Shown: one piece after another, positions 44,770-56,570 of the stretch
Layout of the letters: the number at the start of each line of letters is the position of its first letter
Numbering within the stretch: the stretch's first letter is position 1
NCBI RefSeq assembly: GCF_016808335.1
Contig: NC_053149.1
Span: 29,385,339 to 29,449,338, forward strand
DNA length: 64,000 bases
Direction: 5' to 3'
Origin: Panicum virgatum
Lineage: Eukaryota > Streptophyta > Magnoliopsida > Poales > Poaceae
Notes under the pieces: model-generated
What the model saw: the letters and a program-made list of their open reading frames with translations, nothing else
The model's database searches: none
Told to the model about the DNA's origin: nothing
Position numbers and translations under genes: made by a program

Positions 44770-44935
44770 TAGCGCGAAGAAAAGGTGATATCCAGAGATT
44801 CACCGACGAGGACGTCGGTTTCTGTAAGGGGGTAGGGATGTGACATCCCGGTCCACAGATAGTACAGAAGAATTCGAGAATCTCTCAGATGAAACAGAAG
44901 TGTTATGCTTTTTTTCGGATTTATGTAACACCTAT
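44770..44935 (+). mobile_element. Foreign polypurine tract and LTR-start fragment inside element C
   Basis: GTAAGGGGGTAGGG (44824-44837) is followed by TGTGACATCCCGG at 44839, a second PPT/LTR-start arrangement unlike C's own TGTAACACCC. It lies between C's leader and its ORF. This indicates that C's internal region is a mosaic of at least two elements. Confidence 0.55.
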
Positions 44936-45057
44936 CTGGAGTTATCAGCAGTAATGCCTGTGCAGTGTTGTCTAAATAGGATAGAACCTTAAATAATGGA
45001 GTTTTTCTCTCTTCCTTGACCTTACCAATCTGTGTTTCCCCTTTTGCCCCAGCTCAG

Positions 45058-46299
45058 ATGTCGGCAGAACAAAAAGACCTTGGAGACAGTGCAATGGGTG
45101 ATGGTGAGAAAGCTTGCCCGTGTTGCCAATTCTATGGCGTTCCTTGTCGTCAAGTTCGTGCGACTGAAGATGAAGCCACAACTAGGAGGAACCAGAGGTT
45201 GTTCTCCGGTACAAAGAGAAAGAGGTCTCATCAAGAGCAGTTGGCAGAGGATTTCCTTTTCCTCGATGGTCCATCGGTCGATGAGCTACAAACTATCCAG
45301 AAGAGAAAGGATCCTAAGTGCTCTAGAGATATATAGGTCGAGAACCAAGCGCTCTATGATTATGTTGATGGGTTGACTATCACTATGAAGGTGATTCAGC
45401 CACGTAGTCACAAGGAGTCCAAAGAGCAAGCAGCAGAAATAATGCAAGATGTGATGTTAAGTTCACAGGGAGGTCAACCAAGTGGCGTCTTTCACCTCCG
45501 CCGCCTGTGCTACCAATGCAGGCAAGAAGGTCATTATGCCAAAAGTTGTCCTTAGAATCAGCTGTCACCAGTAGCACCAGTCCCGGACCCTTCACCAATC
45601 CCACGTACCAGTGATGACGAGACCGACCTCATTTCCGGGAACTGCTCCAAGCAAGATGCCCAGAATGATCAGGATCAGCAGCAAGCGATACCAGTGTGCA
45701 GTGATCGTACAAAGCGTGAGCAATCCAAGAGAGGACCAAAAGAGTACCCCCAGGGTAGAGTTCACCATGTGTCAACAGAAACCATTCGGGATGATAGCCC
45801 AGTCATTCTTGGTATGCTTCTAGCTAACTCATATCCAGCTATGGTGCTTTTCGATACTGGTGCTACGCATTCCTTTATTGCACAGTCTTTCGTCGAGCAC
45901 CATGGTATTCGTACTAGCACATTAAAGAAGTGCATGATAGTATCTTCACCTGGAGGACAATTGAGGTCTCATATCTTCTGCGCCAGAGTCAGTGTTTCCA
46001 TAGGGAGAGTAAAGTTCAGTACAAATCTGATGGTGATAGACACCAAGGGTATTGATGTGATTCTGGGAATGGATACTCTTGCCAAGTGGGGAGTCAGAAT
46101 TGATTGTGCTCAGCGGTCAGTTCACTTGTTAGCATCTAATGGCCAAGAGGTGACAGTTAGTGCTACAGAGCCTTCTGGATTTCTTCATCAGATGGAGGCT
46201 AGACCCACGGATGGTATTCGCGTGGTGTCTGAATTCTCGGATGTCTTTCCGAAAGACTTGCCAGGAGAAGAAAGAGGAGTTGATGAAGACATATCCTAA
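45058..46299 (+). pseudogene. Element C Gag/protease-like ORF with novel N-terminus and internal deletion
   Basis: A single frame runs from ATG 45058 to 46299, interrupted only by TAG at 45334-45336 and 45553-45555. The N-terminal part (KACPCCQFYGVPCRQ, then basic and acidic segments) matches no capsid region I know. A CCHC knuckle (CYQCRQEGHYAKSC) and a protease with DTGATHSF follow. Near 46262 the frame jumps from SDVFPKDLPG to the C-terminal chromodomain end (a neighbouring frame reads MKTYPNLFASQP), so RT-RH-IN have been deleted. A pyrimidine-rich CCCCAGCTCAG just before the ATG resembles a 3' splice site. Confidence 0.6.
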
Positions 46300-46356
46300 T
46301 CTCTTTGCTAGCCAGCCCAGAATCTTGGGACGAGATTCCTGTAAGGGGGTAGGATT

Positions 46357-49113
46357 TGTAACACCCTAACTTAAATTCCAGCTTTTTATAATAAATTTAA
46401 TTGGTTTTATTTAATTTTCTAAGGATTTAATTTGCTTAGCCTTGCATTTCTAATTTGTTTCTGCTTCATAAAGTAATTAAAAATTTATTTTAAGTTCAAC
46501 ATGTTTGTGCATTCATGCTGGAGCATTTTTTTTGTTTGTTTGAGTGCTAGAGTGAATTCAAATTCAAATTTGAATTCAAATAGTTTGGTTTGAATTAGAA
46601 ATAAAAATAGAAAAGAGGGAAGGAAATAGGAAACCCAATCTAGCCCAGCAGCCCAAGAACCAAATCAGCTCAACCCAAAACCAAACCTGTGAACCAGCCC
46701 AGACCGGCCCAACCCGAGATCTCCCTCCTGGGCCCAGCTCCCTTCCTCTCCAGCTGGCCCGACCCCGCGCAGCACGGCAGCCCAGCTCGCGCAGCCCTCT
46801 CCCCGCAGTAGCCCGCGTCGCCCCGCGCGCGCTTCCCTCCCGCTGACAACCGGCCCCGCGCATCAGCCGCACCGTTCGCCGCAGCACTCCCGCGCGCTCG
46901 CCCCTCCTCTGCCTAACCCGCCGGCCCCGCTTGCCAGCCAGCACAACCGCGCGCCCCTCCTTTCATCCACACGGCCCGGCCTGCCCTCTCCTCCCGGGCC
47001 AGTTTTCCCCGCGCACAGCAGCCCAGACCGCCTCCCCGCACGGCCCACACCCGCAGCCCAGCTGACTCCTCCTCGCGCCGGCCTGCGCTCTTCCGCTCCC
47101 TCCGCCCGCACCGCGCGCGCCCCGCCACTGGTGCGCCGGCCCCACCTGGCAGGCCCGTCTTCCTCGCCGTGACGCCCACTGGCGCTCCCATCCACACAGC
47201 TCAACCCCGCTCTCCCCTCTGCCCCTGGACCATCCGTCCTCCACAGGTCCACCCTCCAGCTACACCCGCGCCCTCTCCTTCTAGACGCGTCGCCCCCAGA
47301 GCCAACTGCTTTTCAAGGCCGTTGCGCGTTCCCCTTTCCCCGCACGGATCACGGCCGCGATCACCGAAGCAGTCCCCAGCGCGCACGCACGCCAAAATTC
47401 CCGGCCCTGCCCCTTTTAACCACTTGCGCCGCACCCCAGGAACCCTAACGCCACACCATAGCCGCCGCCACAGCCCCCAGCGTCCACGCCCCGTCTTGCC
47501 GCCGGAGCAGAGCCTCTGCGCCGCCGTGGAGCGGCCGCCCCACCGCACCGAAGCCCCGACCAAGTCACGCAGCAGCGTCACCTTGTCGCCTGGAAACTCT
47601 CCAAGGCATCATCCCTCCACCCCCGGCCCTGCGCGCGCCGAAATTTTCTCCGGACCCCGCCGTCGAAGGTGAGCTCGAATTGGGGAAATTTCTCGCCGCC
47701 GGCGTACACCGGGCTTCCCTGACCCCCGAAACACCTCCACAGGACTCGTGCGGACCTCCTTCGTGGATCAGCAGGCCCGGCGCAGTCCTCCCTCACCCTC
47801 CTCCGCGAGCTCCGCCACGACCCGCCGTCCGGACCTCGCCAACGTCCACCTTGCGCGGCAGCTCTGACCACCACAAGCCTTCGGTAAGTTCCACCGCGAC
47901 CCCTTGATCCCTCTGCGCCAGTTCCCGTAGTCGTAGCACACCTTAGCCGCCTGGGCTCGCGCACGCCGGCGACCACAACCCGTAGAACCACCGCCGCCCG
48001 CGCGTGCGCAGCTCCGAGCACCCCCGTGCCCCGCTAAAGCCCTGGGTAGATTAAGCGTATCACGAAGTCCGCCCCAGCCCCAAATCCAGGACGAATTGAC
48101 CCTTGGGGCGCTGGATTGGCCAACCCCGGCGACCCTCCAACGCGGGAGATGGTCTCCGGCGAGTCCCGCCGCCGCCCCACGCGCCCAAACTCCCAGGACC
48201 CTCCGATCCGAGCCCAGCGGTCACGATTAGAGCGTGGGCCACTCTAATCTGATCCGTCAGATCCAGATCCAATGGCCGAGGATCGCGCGTACCGGTTCGC
48301 TGTGGTGTTTTTGTTAAAGAGCCCCCGGCTTTTCCCTGTTTTAACCCGCCATCCTTCTTAGTCCAAAACTAATTGCAGTTTAGTCCAAACTTTAACACCC
48401 AGCCCCCTAAGCTCTTTAGAATTTGAACCCGCCGTCCAGCCCTTGACTTTTTGCGCGTTAGCCCCTGAGACTATGGGTTAATTGCGTTTTAGTCCTCAGT
48501 TTTTGTAGAAAACCCCCTGGAACTCCAGTTTTCTTACAAATAGGTCCCTGAATCTTGTTTTTGGCCTAGATTTTGTGTTTTAGCTCCGTTTTAGGCGTTC
48601 TTTATGTCCACGCGATCGTTGTCACGCGTAGAATACTTTTAGCTTAGTTTTTCTTGCTGTTTTTATGTATTGATGTACTATTTCTTAGTTTTTGTTAGTG
48701 TTTGCTTGTATGCTTATTGTTTTGCATTGTTTTGGCCATGTGTTCGTGAGTAGACGCTGATCCACCGGAGAAGCATCAGTACCAGTACCAGGAGCTATCT
48801 TCTGAGCAGTTTGAGTAGCAGGAGCAGTACGAGGAAGGCAAGTATAACATGAACAACCCATCACTTTTAAATACATTTACATACTGCATTTAATTCTGTA
48901 GCCTATAAGGACCTTCCTAGCCACTTTATGTCCTTTATATATACCTTTGGGTTTCATTTTTGGTTAGTTGTGCTAGGTTGCTGCGCTATAGCACATTCTA
49001 GTCCTTTTTAATTAAATTAACTAATGGTTTACTTGAACTTAATTCTGAGAGTGGTCCTCTGTGCTTCGTGCTTGGGTGGCTCACGTCTCGTTAAAATATG
49101 GTTTTTGTTAGAA
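46357..49113 (+). mobile_element. Element C 3' LTR, truncated
   Basis: 2757 bp collinear with 40407-43160 and highly similar. Its acidic exon (48754-48837) has CAG to TAG at 48816-48818 relative to the 5' LTR copy. The terminal exon is lost with the truncation. Confidence 0.8.
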
Positions 49114-51262
49114 TATCGTGAAGCTGACAGGGGCCATGGTGGGCCTCTCCTTCTGCAAGTGGCTCACGCAACCAATACAGGAGAGGGTCCACCCGGCTTA
49201 CGAGTACTGGGGTCATGAGGACCTGACCCGGGAGCAGATCCAAAAGGTCTCCCGGGTGGAAGCGTCAAACCGGGTCACCCGTATTATGGCGGGGCAGATC
49301 TGGGACAAGGGCTGCCCGAAAGCCCTCTGCCTAAAGCGGCCGACCGGCGCCGTAAGTTTTCTTGACTATGCCGAGTTAGTTTTCTTCAATTCCAAATTGT
49401 TTCCTTCAATTCCGAGTTGTTTCCTCTTTTTTTGCTCTGTTTTTCCGACTCCACCCATTGGGTTATGATACAACTTGGATTTCTATAGGCTAAGGTCTTG
49501 GAGTTCTGGTCCCCCGCTCCTCTACTTGAGGGGGACCCTGGCAAGGAAGCCACCGCACCCGCCAAGCTACGCAAGCCGACAGACGACGAGATGGAGTTCT
49601 CCTCCGACTCCTCTGTGGGGAGTGAATCGGAGGTGGAGATTACAGGCACCTCGGGGCCGCTGACCATGGCTGCCCCGAAGAGGAAGACACGGCGGGCCGT
49701 GATATGATTCCGCTATCAAAGGCGGGGTTGACAGCAGCACGGAGGTCGTTGAGGAGCTCTACCCCCAACGGTACGAGCAAGGTTCGGGGGTGGAGTTGGC
49801 TGCGGCCGGCCCCCAAGCCGAGAAGGAAGCAGCCCGAGGACTGGGCCAATTGCATGGGGAGATCACGCCACTGCGCTCTAGTTCAGGGGCCAGGCCGGCC
49901 GCACCGCTGAAGCTGAACTACACGCTGTGTCGAAGCGGCGGGTAAGTTTCTTGAATCTTGATATTGTTTCTGCTTGTATTTCTATTATTGGAGCCGTGCC
50001 GAGTGCCTTCGCTTTGTGCTGATGCAGGAAGGCATTGCTTAGCGGTGCCAAGTGGAAGGCCGAGGAGTCATCCACTGAGGGCAGCTCCAGTGATTTGGCG
50101 AGGCTGACCTCGCCTCGGGTGAGCCCGGCAAAGAGCCGCGCCTGCCGCAAGGAGGAGAAGAAGGAGGAGGTGGAGGCTAGTGACAGGGCCCCTCCCCCTG
50201 TCCAGGATGTCAAAATGCAGGACCCGCCCCAAGATGAGGGGGCGGTGCAGGAGGTGCCTGCGGCCGGGGAGGTATCGGCCATTGAGGCGAGGAGGACTCA
50301 GGCGGAGTCCTCAGAGTGGGCCGGAGCCCTGCGGACGAAGGGGGAGGACAAGGAGGGAGATGGAACGGTCTCCGACAAGCTCGTCACAACGACCAAGCTG
50401 GACCATGAATGGGTCGGGGTAAGCTCCCAGCCTCTTTTCCTGTAAATCCGACTTGCTGTGGTTGGAGTCATCTTGTAATGCAGTTGTTTTGCAGGCACTG
50501 GTGGAGATGTCCAAGCAGGCCGCCCAGGAGTTGGCCGAGGGCAGCGTCGCCATCAGCCGAGTGGCGGAGCTCGAGGCCCGGGTGGCCGAGCTGGAAGGAC
50601 GGGGTTGCCAACTCGAGGCCGAGAAGGTGGAGGCCAAAAAGGCTCTGCGCAAGGAGAAGCGCAGTAAGGAGTTGGATTTTTGTCCGGCCGAGTCCTTTTT
50701 GCACTATTTATCTCTGACTTGCTTGTTCTTCAGAGTTGGAGGCCTGCACCAAGGCCAACGAGGAGCAGCACAAGCTCCGAGAGGCGGCCGAGGCTCGGGA
50801 GGCCGCGACAGAGGAGAAGCTCCGCCTAGAGCGCCAGGCCCAACAAGGTATTATTCGGAAATCATGGGCACGCTCAGTATGTTGACTTGGTCACTTAGGC
50901 TAATGTAGCCGAGTGCTTTTTGTAGAGGTGGAGGGTCAGGTGACCGAAGCCCCGGCGATGATCGCCTCAGTGGGCAGTTGGACGCTATGCTGGGGGCGTT
51001 CAAGCCTGAAGGAGTGGCCGCGGCGGAAGGCATGTCGGAGCGGCTGGAGGTGGCCCGTGGCCGACTAGAAGCCTTCGTGAAGGGAGCAGCCGGGGATGCC
51101 GTGCAGTACACCATGGGGCTGGTGCGGTCCCACTTCCTGGAGGCGGCCCTGGATCCAGTGGGCGACGGCATCCCGCCCGACTGCTCCGAGGAGGACTGGG
51201 AGGCCAACCATGCTAGCGTCCGGGACATCTCCAAACGCATCGTGGCCGACTTGAACTTGTAG

Positions 51263-51715
51263 GCCGCCACCCAGGATGTTTATATTTTGCTGCAAAACAA
51301 TGTGGTCTGTGTGGACCGTTATCGAACAATATTTATGTAAATAATGTTTATTATTAGTTACTTTTAAGTTATGCCCATGTTCCGAGTATTTTCTGAATTT
51401 GCCGAGTACTTAGGACGTCGACTCTGAGCCCTTTTCTGATGGTGCTTGAGAGCTGATCATCAATGTGCGCTATAAGTTAGGGTGACACAGAGTAGTTCCA
51501 AGACATACTTTGCTATGTTCATAGATATCGGACCGGTTTGTTCTTATCCGACTGGTCGGAGTCCAAGTGGGGGCTGGCTGGGTGGCCGAGACACAACCCC
51601 CGAGCGTGTTGAAACGACTCGGTAGTGAACAGAGAAGATCAAATATGATAAGTAACATGGAACAAACTTTATTGAATGAGTAGATAGGTACATAGCTTTG
51701 CATTTTCCTATGCAT
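51263..51715. mobile_element. Convergent spacer between element E antisense ORF and pol
   Basis: 453 bp between the two stop codons. It should hold the 3' ends of both transcripts. No other feature seen. Confidence 0.5.
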
Positions 51716-54700
51716 CTAAGGATAGAAGCGGTGCAGGTGCTCAATATTCCATGGGTTGCCCACATCGGTGCCATCTTCCCGTTGTAAGCAGTAGGTTCCG
51801 GGAACCACTACCCTGCTAATGATGAAGGGTCCTTCCCAGGGGGAGGACAGCTTGTGGGCACCGATTGTCGATTGGATTCGTCGTAGAACCAACTGATATT
51901 GAAGTCTCGTTCCTGTACATTGCGATCATGATAGCATCAAAGCTGCTACTCATATCTCGCATGTTGTACGGAGGCCGACAACGGTGCACCTCTTCCAAGT
52001 CGATATCGGTGCACCGAGTTGTTTCGGCTTTGCTTTCATCGTAGTTCTGGATGCGCGGAGCACCAAAAGCTATGTCCGATGGCAGGACTGCTTCAGAACC
52101 GTACACCATGAAGAATAGCGAGTAGCCGGTGGCTCGGCTTTTCTGCGTGCAGAGTCCCCAAACTACTCTGGGTAGTTCTTGGAGCCACTTAGGACCGTAT
52201 TTTTCAATCAGATCGAAAATTCTGGCTTTGAGCCCCTAGAGGATCAAGCCGTTTTCCCTATCGACTTGGTCGTTGCATCTGGGGTGCGCCACAGAGGCAT
52301 AGTAAACGTCGATGCAGCTTTCTTGGCAGTAGTCCCAGAATTCAGAACTCATGAACAAAGTACCCAGGTTAGTAATGATCCGATTAGGCACTCCAAACTG
52401 GTGTGATATTTCATCAATGAACTCGGCTGCCTTGGCTGCTGTGGTGGCCGTCATGAGTTTGACTTCAATCCACTTCATGAACTTGTCGATCGCCATGAAT
52501 ATGTGATTGTACCCACCAACAGCAATCTTGAGTGGTCCCACCAAGTCGAGTCCCCAGCAGGCGAATGGCCAGGAGGGCGGTATCATTCGTAGGGCTTCAG
52601 CCGGGACGTGCTGCTGTTTGGAGAAGAACTGGCACCCGGGACATCGCCTAACGAGGTTCCAGGCATAGGCCAGGGTTGTAGGCCAGTAGAAGCCTGATTG
52701 GAAGGCTTTGCCCACAAGGGTGGAGGCTCCTGCGTGGTTGCCACAGATGCCCGAGTGGATCTCACTGAGGAGTCGGACTCTGTCATCCTGTGCAATGCAT
52801 TTGCACAGGGTTCCTGAAGATGCCGAGTGCCTGAACAACTCGGATCCGATGACGACGTAATTGCTTGAGTGACGTGCAAGCTTCTCATGCTCCTTTCCTT
52901 CGGGGTAGCTTTTGTTGTTCTTAATGAAGTCAATGATGGGGGAACACCAGTCGATGTCAAGGGTTAGAACCAGCTGCCCTAGGACCGGGACCAAGTCGGG
53001 CTTTGTGAGAGGTTCCTCTTCTATCTTGACTGTAGGACTGTCGAGTGCTTAGACGAATACACTTGCTGGCACGAGTGCTCGCTTTGATCCAAGCTTCGAA
53101 AGGACGTCAGCTGCAACGTTGTCATCCCAGGGACGTGATGGAACTCGAGGCCATAGAATTTAACTTCCAGTTTGCGGATCTCCCTACAGTAGGCGTCCAT
53201 TGTCTCCTTGGTGCACTCGCAGTCCTTATTTACTTGTTGTATGACGACTTTGTAGTTGCCGAAGGCGAGCAGGCGCTTGATGCCAAGCCTGACGGTGATC
53301 CGGAGACTATGTATGAGAGCCTCGTACTCGGCAGCATTGTTAGTAGCCTTGAAGAGTAGTTGGAGTACGTACTTGAGCTGCTCGCCTTTGGGGGAGATGA
53401 AAAGTACTCCGATACTAGCTCCATCAAGTTTGAGAGCGCCATCGAAGCACATGATCCAGTGCTCAGGTCGCATGTCGGGTGGAGGATCATGAGCTATGAC
53501 TCGGAAGTCGACTCCTTGGCGGGGATCTACTGTTGGTCCGCCGGGAGGTTCTTTGCTGCCTGGGCAACAAGAACTGCGCTCCTGGATAGCTCCAGGGTGT
53601 TGGAGAGCTTGATGTTCTCGGCCTCGCATGCGTACGATGTCAAGAGGTCTCCGTACACCAAGAGGACCCACTTGGGAGCCGGCATCTTCAGGAGGAGATA
53701 TGTGTGGTTGGGGATCGCCATGAACTTGGCGAGGGAAGGTCTCCCCAGGATGACGTGGTAGGAAGTCTCAAACTTGGAGACCTCGAAGTTGATGTACTCA
53801 GTGCGGTAGTTTTCCCGGCTGCCGAAGGTGACCGGCAAGCTGACTCGACCGACTGGGGTTGACCCGGCACCAGGGATGATGTCGTAGAAGGCCTGGTCAG
53901 ATGGCACCAGGGAAGTCATGTAGTAGCCCATGCTCTGCAGGGTGCTGGCGAACATGATGTCGAGGGCGCTGCCACCGTCGGCGAGTACTTTGGCCTGGCA
54001 GACCTGCTGAACAATGGGCGTCACAATGAGGTAAGCACCCGGCCTGGGTAGATGGACCCAGTGGTCACGGCAGTTGAAGGTAATCGGCGTCTTTGACCAC
54101 CACAGGGGTTTGACTGGGTGTTTGAACACCAAGTTGACTTCGCAATCGTCCAGCTTCAGTTTGCACCGGCAAGATGGTTTGCTGGGGCCGCAGAATATGA
54201 AGTTGACAGCCCTGTCTTCTTCCTAGAAGTCCCCTAGGAATCTTCCCGGCGCTAATCGTCATCTCGCCTATGCGAGTTGCGCCTCCGTGGGCGTGCCCGA
54301 GTGGTCCTGGAACCACTTAGCCTGTCGCGATCGTCGCATCGGGGTCGCTTGGGGTCCTCCTTCTTGGCCACACCGTTGGAGAGCGCGGCACTCCTGGATA
54401 GAGTGGTTCACGTCCTTGTGCCACAGCCCCTTGCCGTCCAGGAGCCGGTCCAGGTCCGCCTGGTTGAGGGTAGAGTGGAACTGGGACCTTTTGGTAATGA
54501 CGACGGTGTTCTCGGGGCCACGCTTGCAGCCCCGGCTCTTGGACGAACCGGTGCGGTCGTGCTTCTTTCCATGGCGAGGTGGGCGATCGTCACGATGGCG
54601 TTCCAGGCGGTTGTCCCGTGGAGGAGGACACTCAGAGGATTTGTTCTGGGTCTTGTGCCAGCGGTGTGCCGCTCGGCGTCTTCCATGTCGGCGTGCTTGT

Positions 54701-55322
54701 TGACGACCGCCATCATGTCACCAACGGTCTTGGGGTTGCTCTCGAACATCTTCCTCCATAGTTCGATGCTGTGGAGGCCTTCGTGGACGTGGTGGATGAT
54801 GTCCCTATCATCAACCTCAGTAATGGTATTACGGTTAGCGAAGTACCTCTTGATTTAGTCGCGGACGGACTCGTCGGGTTGTTGGATGACACTGCCTAGA
54901 TCCCATCTGGTTTTGGGACCTGCACAGGATGCCTGGTAGTACTAGACGAATGCGCTGCAGAGGTCTTTCCAGCTGTTGATGGAGACAGCCGGGAGCGCCT
55001 CGAACTAGTTGAGAGCCTGGCGGCTCATCATGACCGGGAAGTAGGCTGCCATGATGTCGTTGCCGCCGTTTGCAGCTCGGACAGCGATGGAGTACGTGCG
55101 CAGCCACGTCTTGGGGTCCAACTCACCGTCGTACTTCTTGATGCTGATTGGCTAAAGGTGGCGGGCCACTGGATGCCCCAAGGCCGGTTGGAGAAGGCGG
55201 AGAAGCCGTCGAGATCATTGCCCGGTTCGAGGTCAATGATGTCACAGGCCGGCCGTCGGGGAGAGTTGTTGCCAGGTAGATCTATGACTACGAACAGGCT
55301 CATGACATCATCGACTACGAAC
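51716..55322 (-). pseudogene. Element E gag-protease-RNaseH-integrase, decayed (Tat-like Gypsy)
   Basis: Minus-strand pieces in order. Gag from about 55322 (DLPGNN, GIQWPATF, then NSWKDLC and QQPDESV). Protease about 54132-53527 (LADGGSALDIMF, VILGRPSLAKF). RNase H about 53560-53021 (HWIMCFDGALKLDGA, ATNNAAEYEALI). Integrase 52994 to about 52236 (finger HSGICGNH...CPGC, core GLDLVGP). C-terminal part to stop TAG 51716-51718 (MVYGSEAVLPSDIAF, PWEGPFII, HLHRFYP). RT is missing: protease joins RNase H across a frame change near 53530. Integrase lacks two acidic residues (TNLG where TDNG is usual; NDQVDREN where NGQVERAN is usual). Stops include TAG at 54952-54954 and 54223-54225, where the inverted copy has CAG. 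PR-RH-IN order and the antisense ORF fit the Tat lineage. Confidence 0.8.
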
Positions 55323-56570
55323 CGTGCAACGACCTCGATGGCTTCTCTGCCTTCTCCAATCGATGATGTCACCAGCCCAGTTCGTAGTCAATGATGTCAT
55401 GAGCTGATTCATAGTCATAGATCTACCTGGCAACAACCCTCCCCGACGGCCGGCCTGTGACATCATTGATCTCGAACTGGGCAATGACCTCGACAGCTTC
55501 TCCACCTTCTCCAATTGGATTTGGGGCATCCAGTGGCCCGCCACCTTCAAGCCAGTCGGCATCAAGAAGTACGACGGTGAGTCGGACCACAAGACGTGGC
55601 TACGCATGTACTGCATCGCCGTCTGAGCTGAAAACGGTGGCAACAACATCATGGCATCCTACTTCTCGGTCATGATGAGCCACCAGGTTCTCAATTGGCT
55701 CGAGGCGCTCCCGGCCGGCTCCATCAACAGCTGGCAAGACCTCTGCATCGCCTTCATCCAGCACTACCAGGCATCTTGTCCGGGTCCCAAAACCAAATTG
55801 GATCTGGGCAGTATCATCCAACAACCCGACGAGTCTGTCCACGACTACATCAAAGAGGTACTTCGTTAACCGAAATACCATTACGGAGGTTGATGACATG
55901 GACGTCATCCACAACTTCCATGAAGGCCTCCTCAGCATCAAACTGTGGAGGAAGATGTTCGACAGCAATCCTAAGACCATTGGCGACATGATGGTGGTCG
56001 TCAACAAGCACGCTGACATGGAAGACGCTGAGCAGGCCCACCACCGGCACAAGACCCAGAACGACTCCTCCTAGCACTGCCCTCAACGAGATAACCTCTC
56101 AGAATGTTGACGTGTTGATCACTCACCTCGCCACAAACAAGAAGCACGACCGCACCGAGTCGTCCATGAGCCGGGACCGCAAGCATGGCCCCAAGAACAC
56201 CATCGCCATCACTGAGAGGTCTCAGTTCCGCTCCACCCTCAACCAGGCAGACCTGATCGGCTCCTGGATGGCAAGTACCCGTGGCACAAGGATGCGAACC
56301 ACACCACCTGGGAGTGCCACACGCTCTCCAACGGTGTGGCCTAGGATGAAGACCCCAAGCGACCCCGCCGCGATGACCGCGACAGGGCGGGTTGTTCTAG
56401 AACCACCCAGACCCGCCCCCGGAGGCGCAACTCGCCCAGGCGAGATGAGGACGAGCGAGCATCGGGAAGAACTCCTAGGGGATTTCCAGGAAGAAAACAG
56501 GGCCGTCAACTTCATTTTTGGCGACCCCAGCATCCCATCCTGCCCCCGCCGACTCAAGCTAGACGACCGA

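Larger units (their letters stand above)
40407..49113 (+). mobile_element. Element C: deleted Tekay/Del-like element without RT or integrase
   Basis: 5' LTR 40407-44250, PBS 44254-44267, 2.1-kb internal region, PPT 46341-46353, 3' LTR 46357-49113. It is inserted in E's antisense ORF: the frame before 40407 continues at 49114. The 3' LTR stops about 1.09 kb short (after GTTAGAA, which in the 5' LTR is 43160), so the right target duplication is gone. The internal region lacks RT, RNase H and integrase, and has an unfamiliar 5' ORF in place of the capsid. Confidence 0.8.
39762..51262 (+). pseudogene. Antisense ORF of element E (PF04195-like, multi-exon), split by element C
   Basis: Runs opposite to E's gag-pol and is tail-to-tail with it, as known for additional ORFs of Tat-lineage Gypsy elements. 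First exon: ATG 39762 to 40406, continued at 49114-49351. The domain reads GEEFPTEDT, FVLPMGTFFRGLLHFYGLE, IHLFKGYLGIAPHFNL and, after the break, VKLTGAMVGLSFCKWLTQP. Later exons by GT-AG borders: 49489-49941, 50027-50418, 50495-50663, 50734-50847, 50926-51262. Exons four and five encode heptad-rich coiled coil (SRVAELEARVAELEGRG). Stops in exon 1: TAG (near 39855), TAG (near 39906), TAA (near 39987). Function unknown; it is not a transposase by any motif I can see. Confidence 0.65.

Noticed and set aside
53960..54010. Loss of the protease active site in element E (LADGGSALD instead of DTG/DSG)
   Set aside because: A D-G-G-S form is usual, as far as I recall, in this group of grass Tat-like elements, so it is not evidence of decay by itself.
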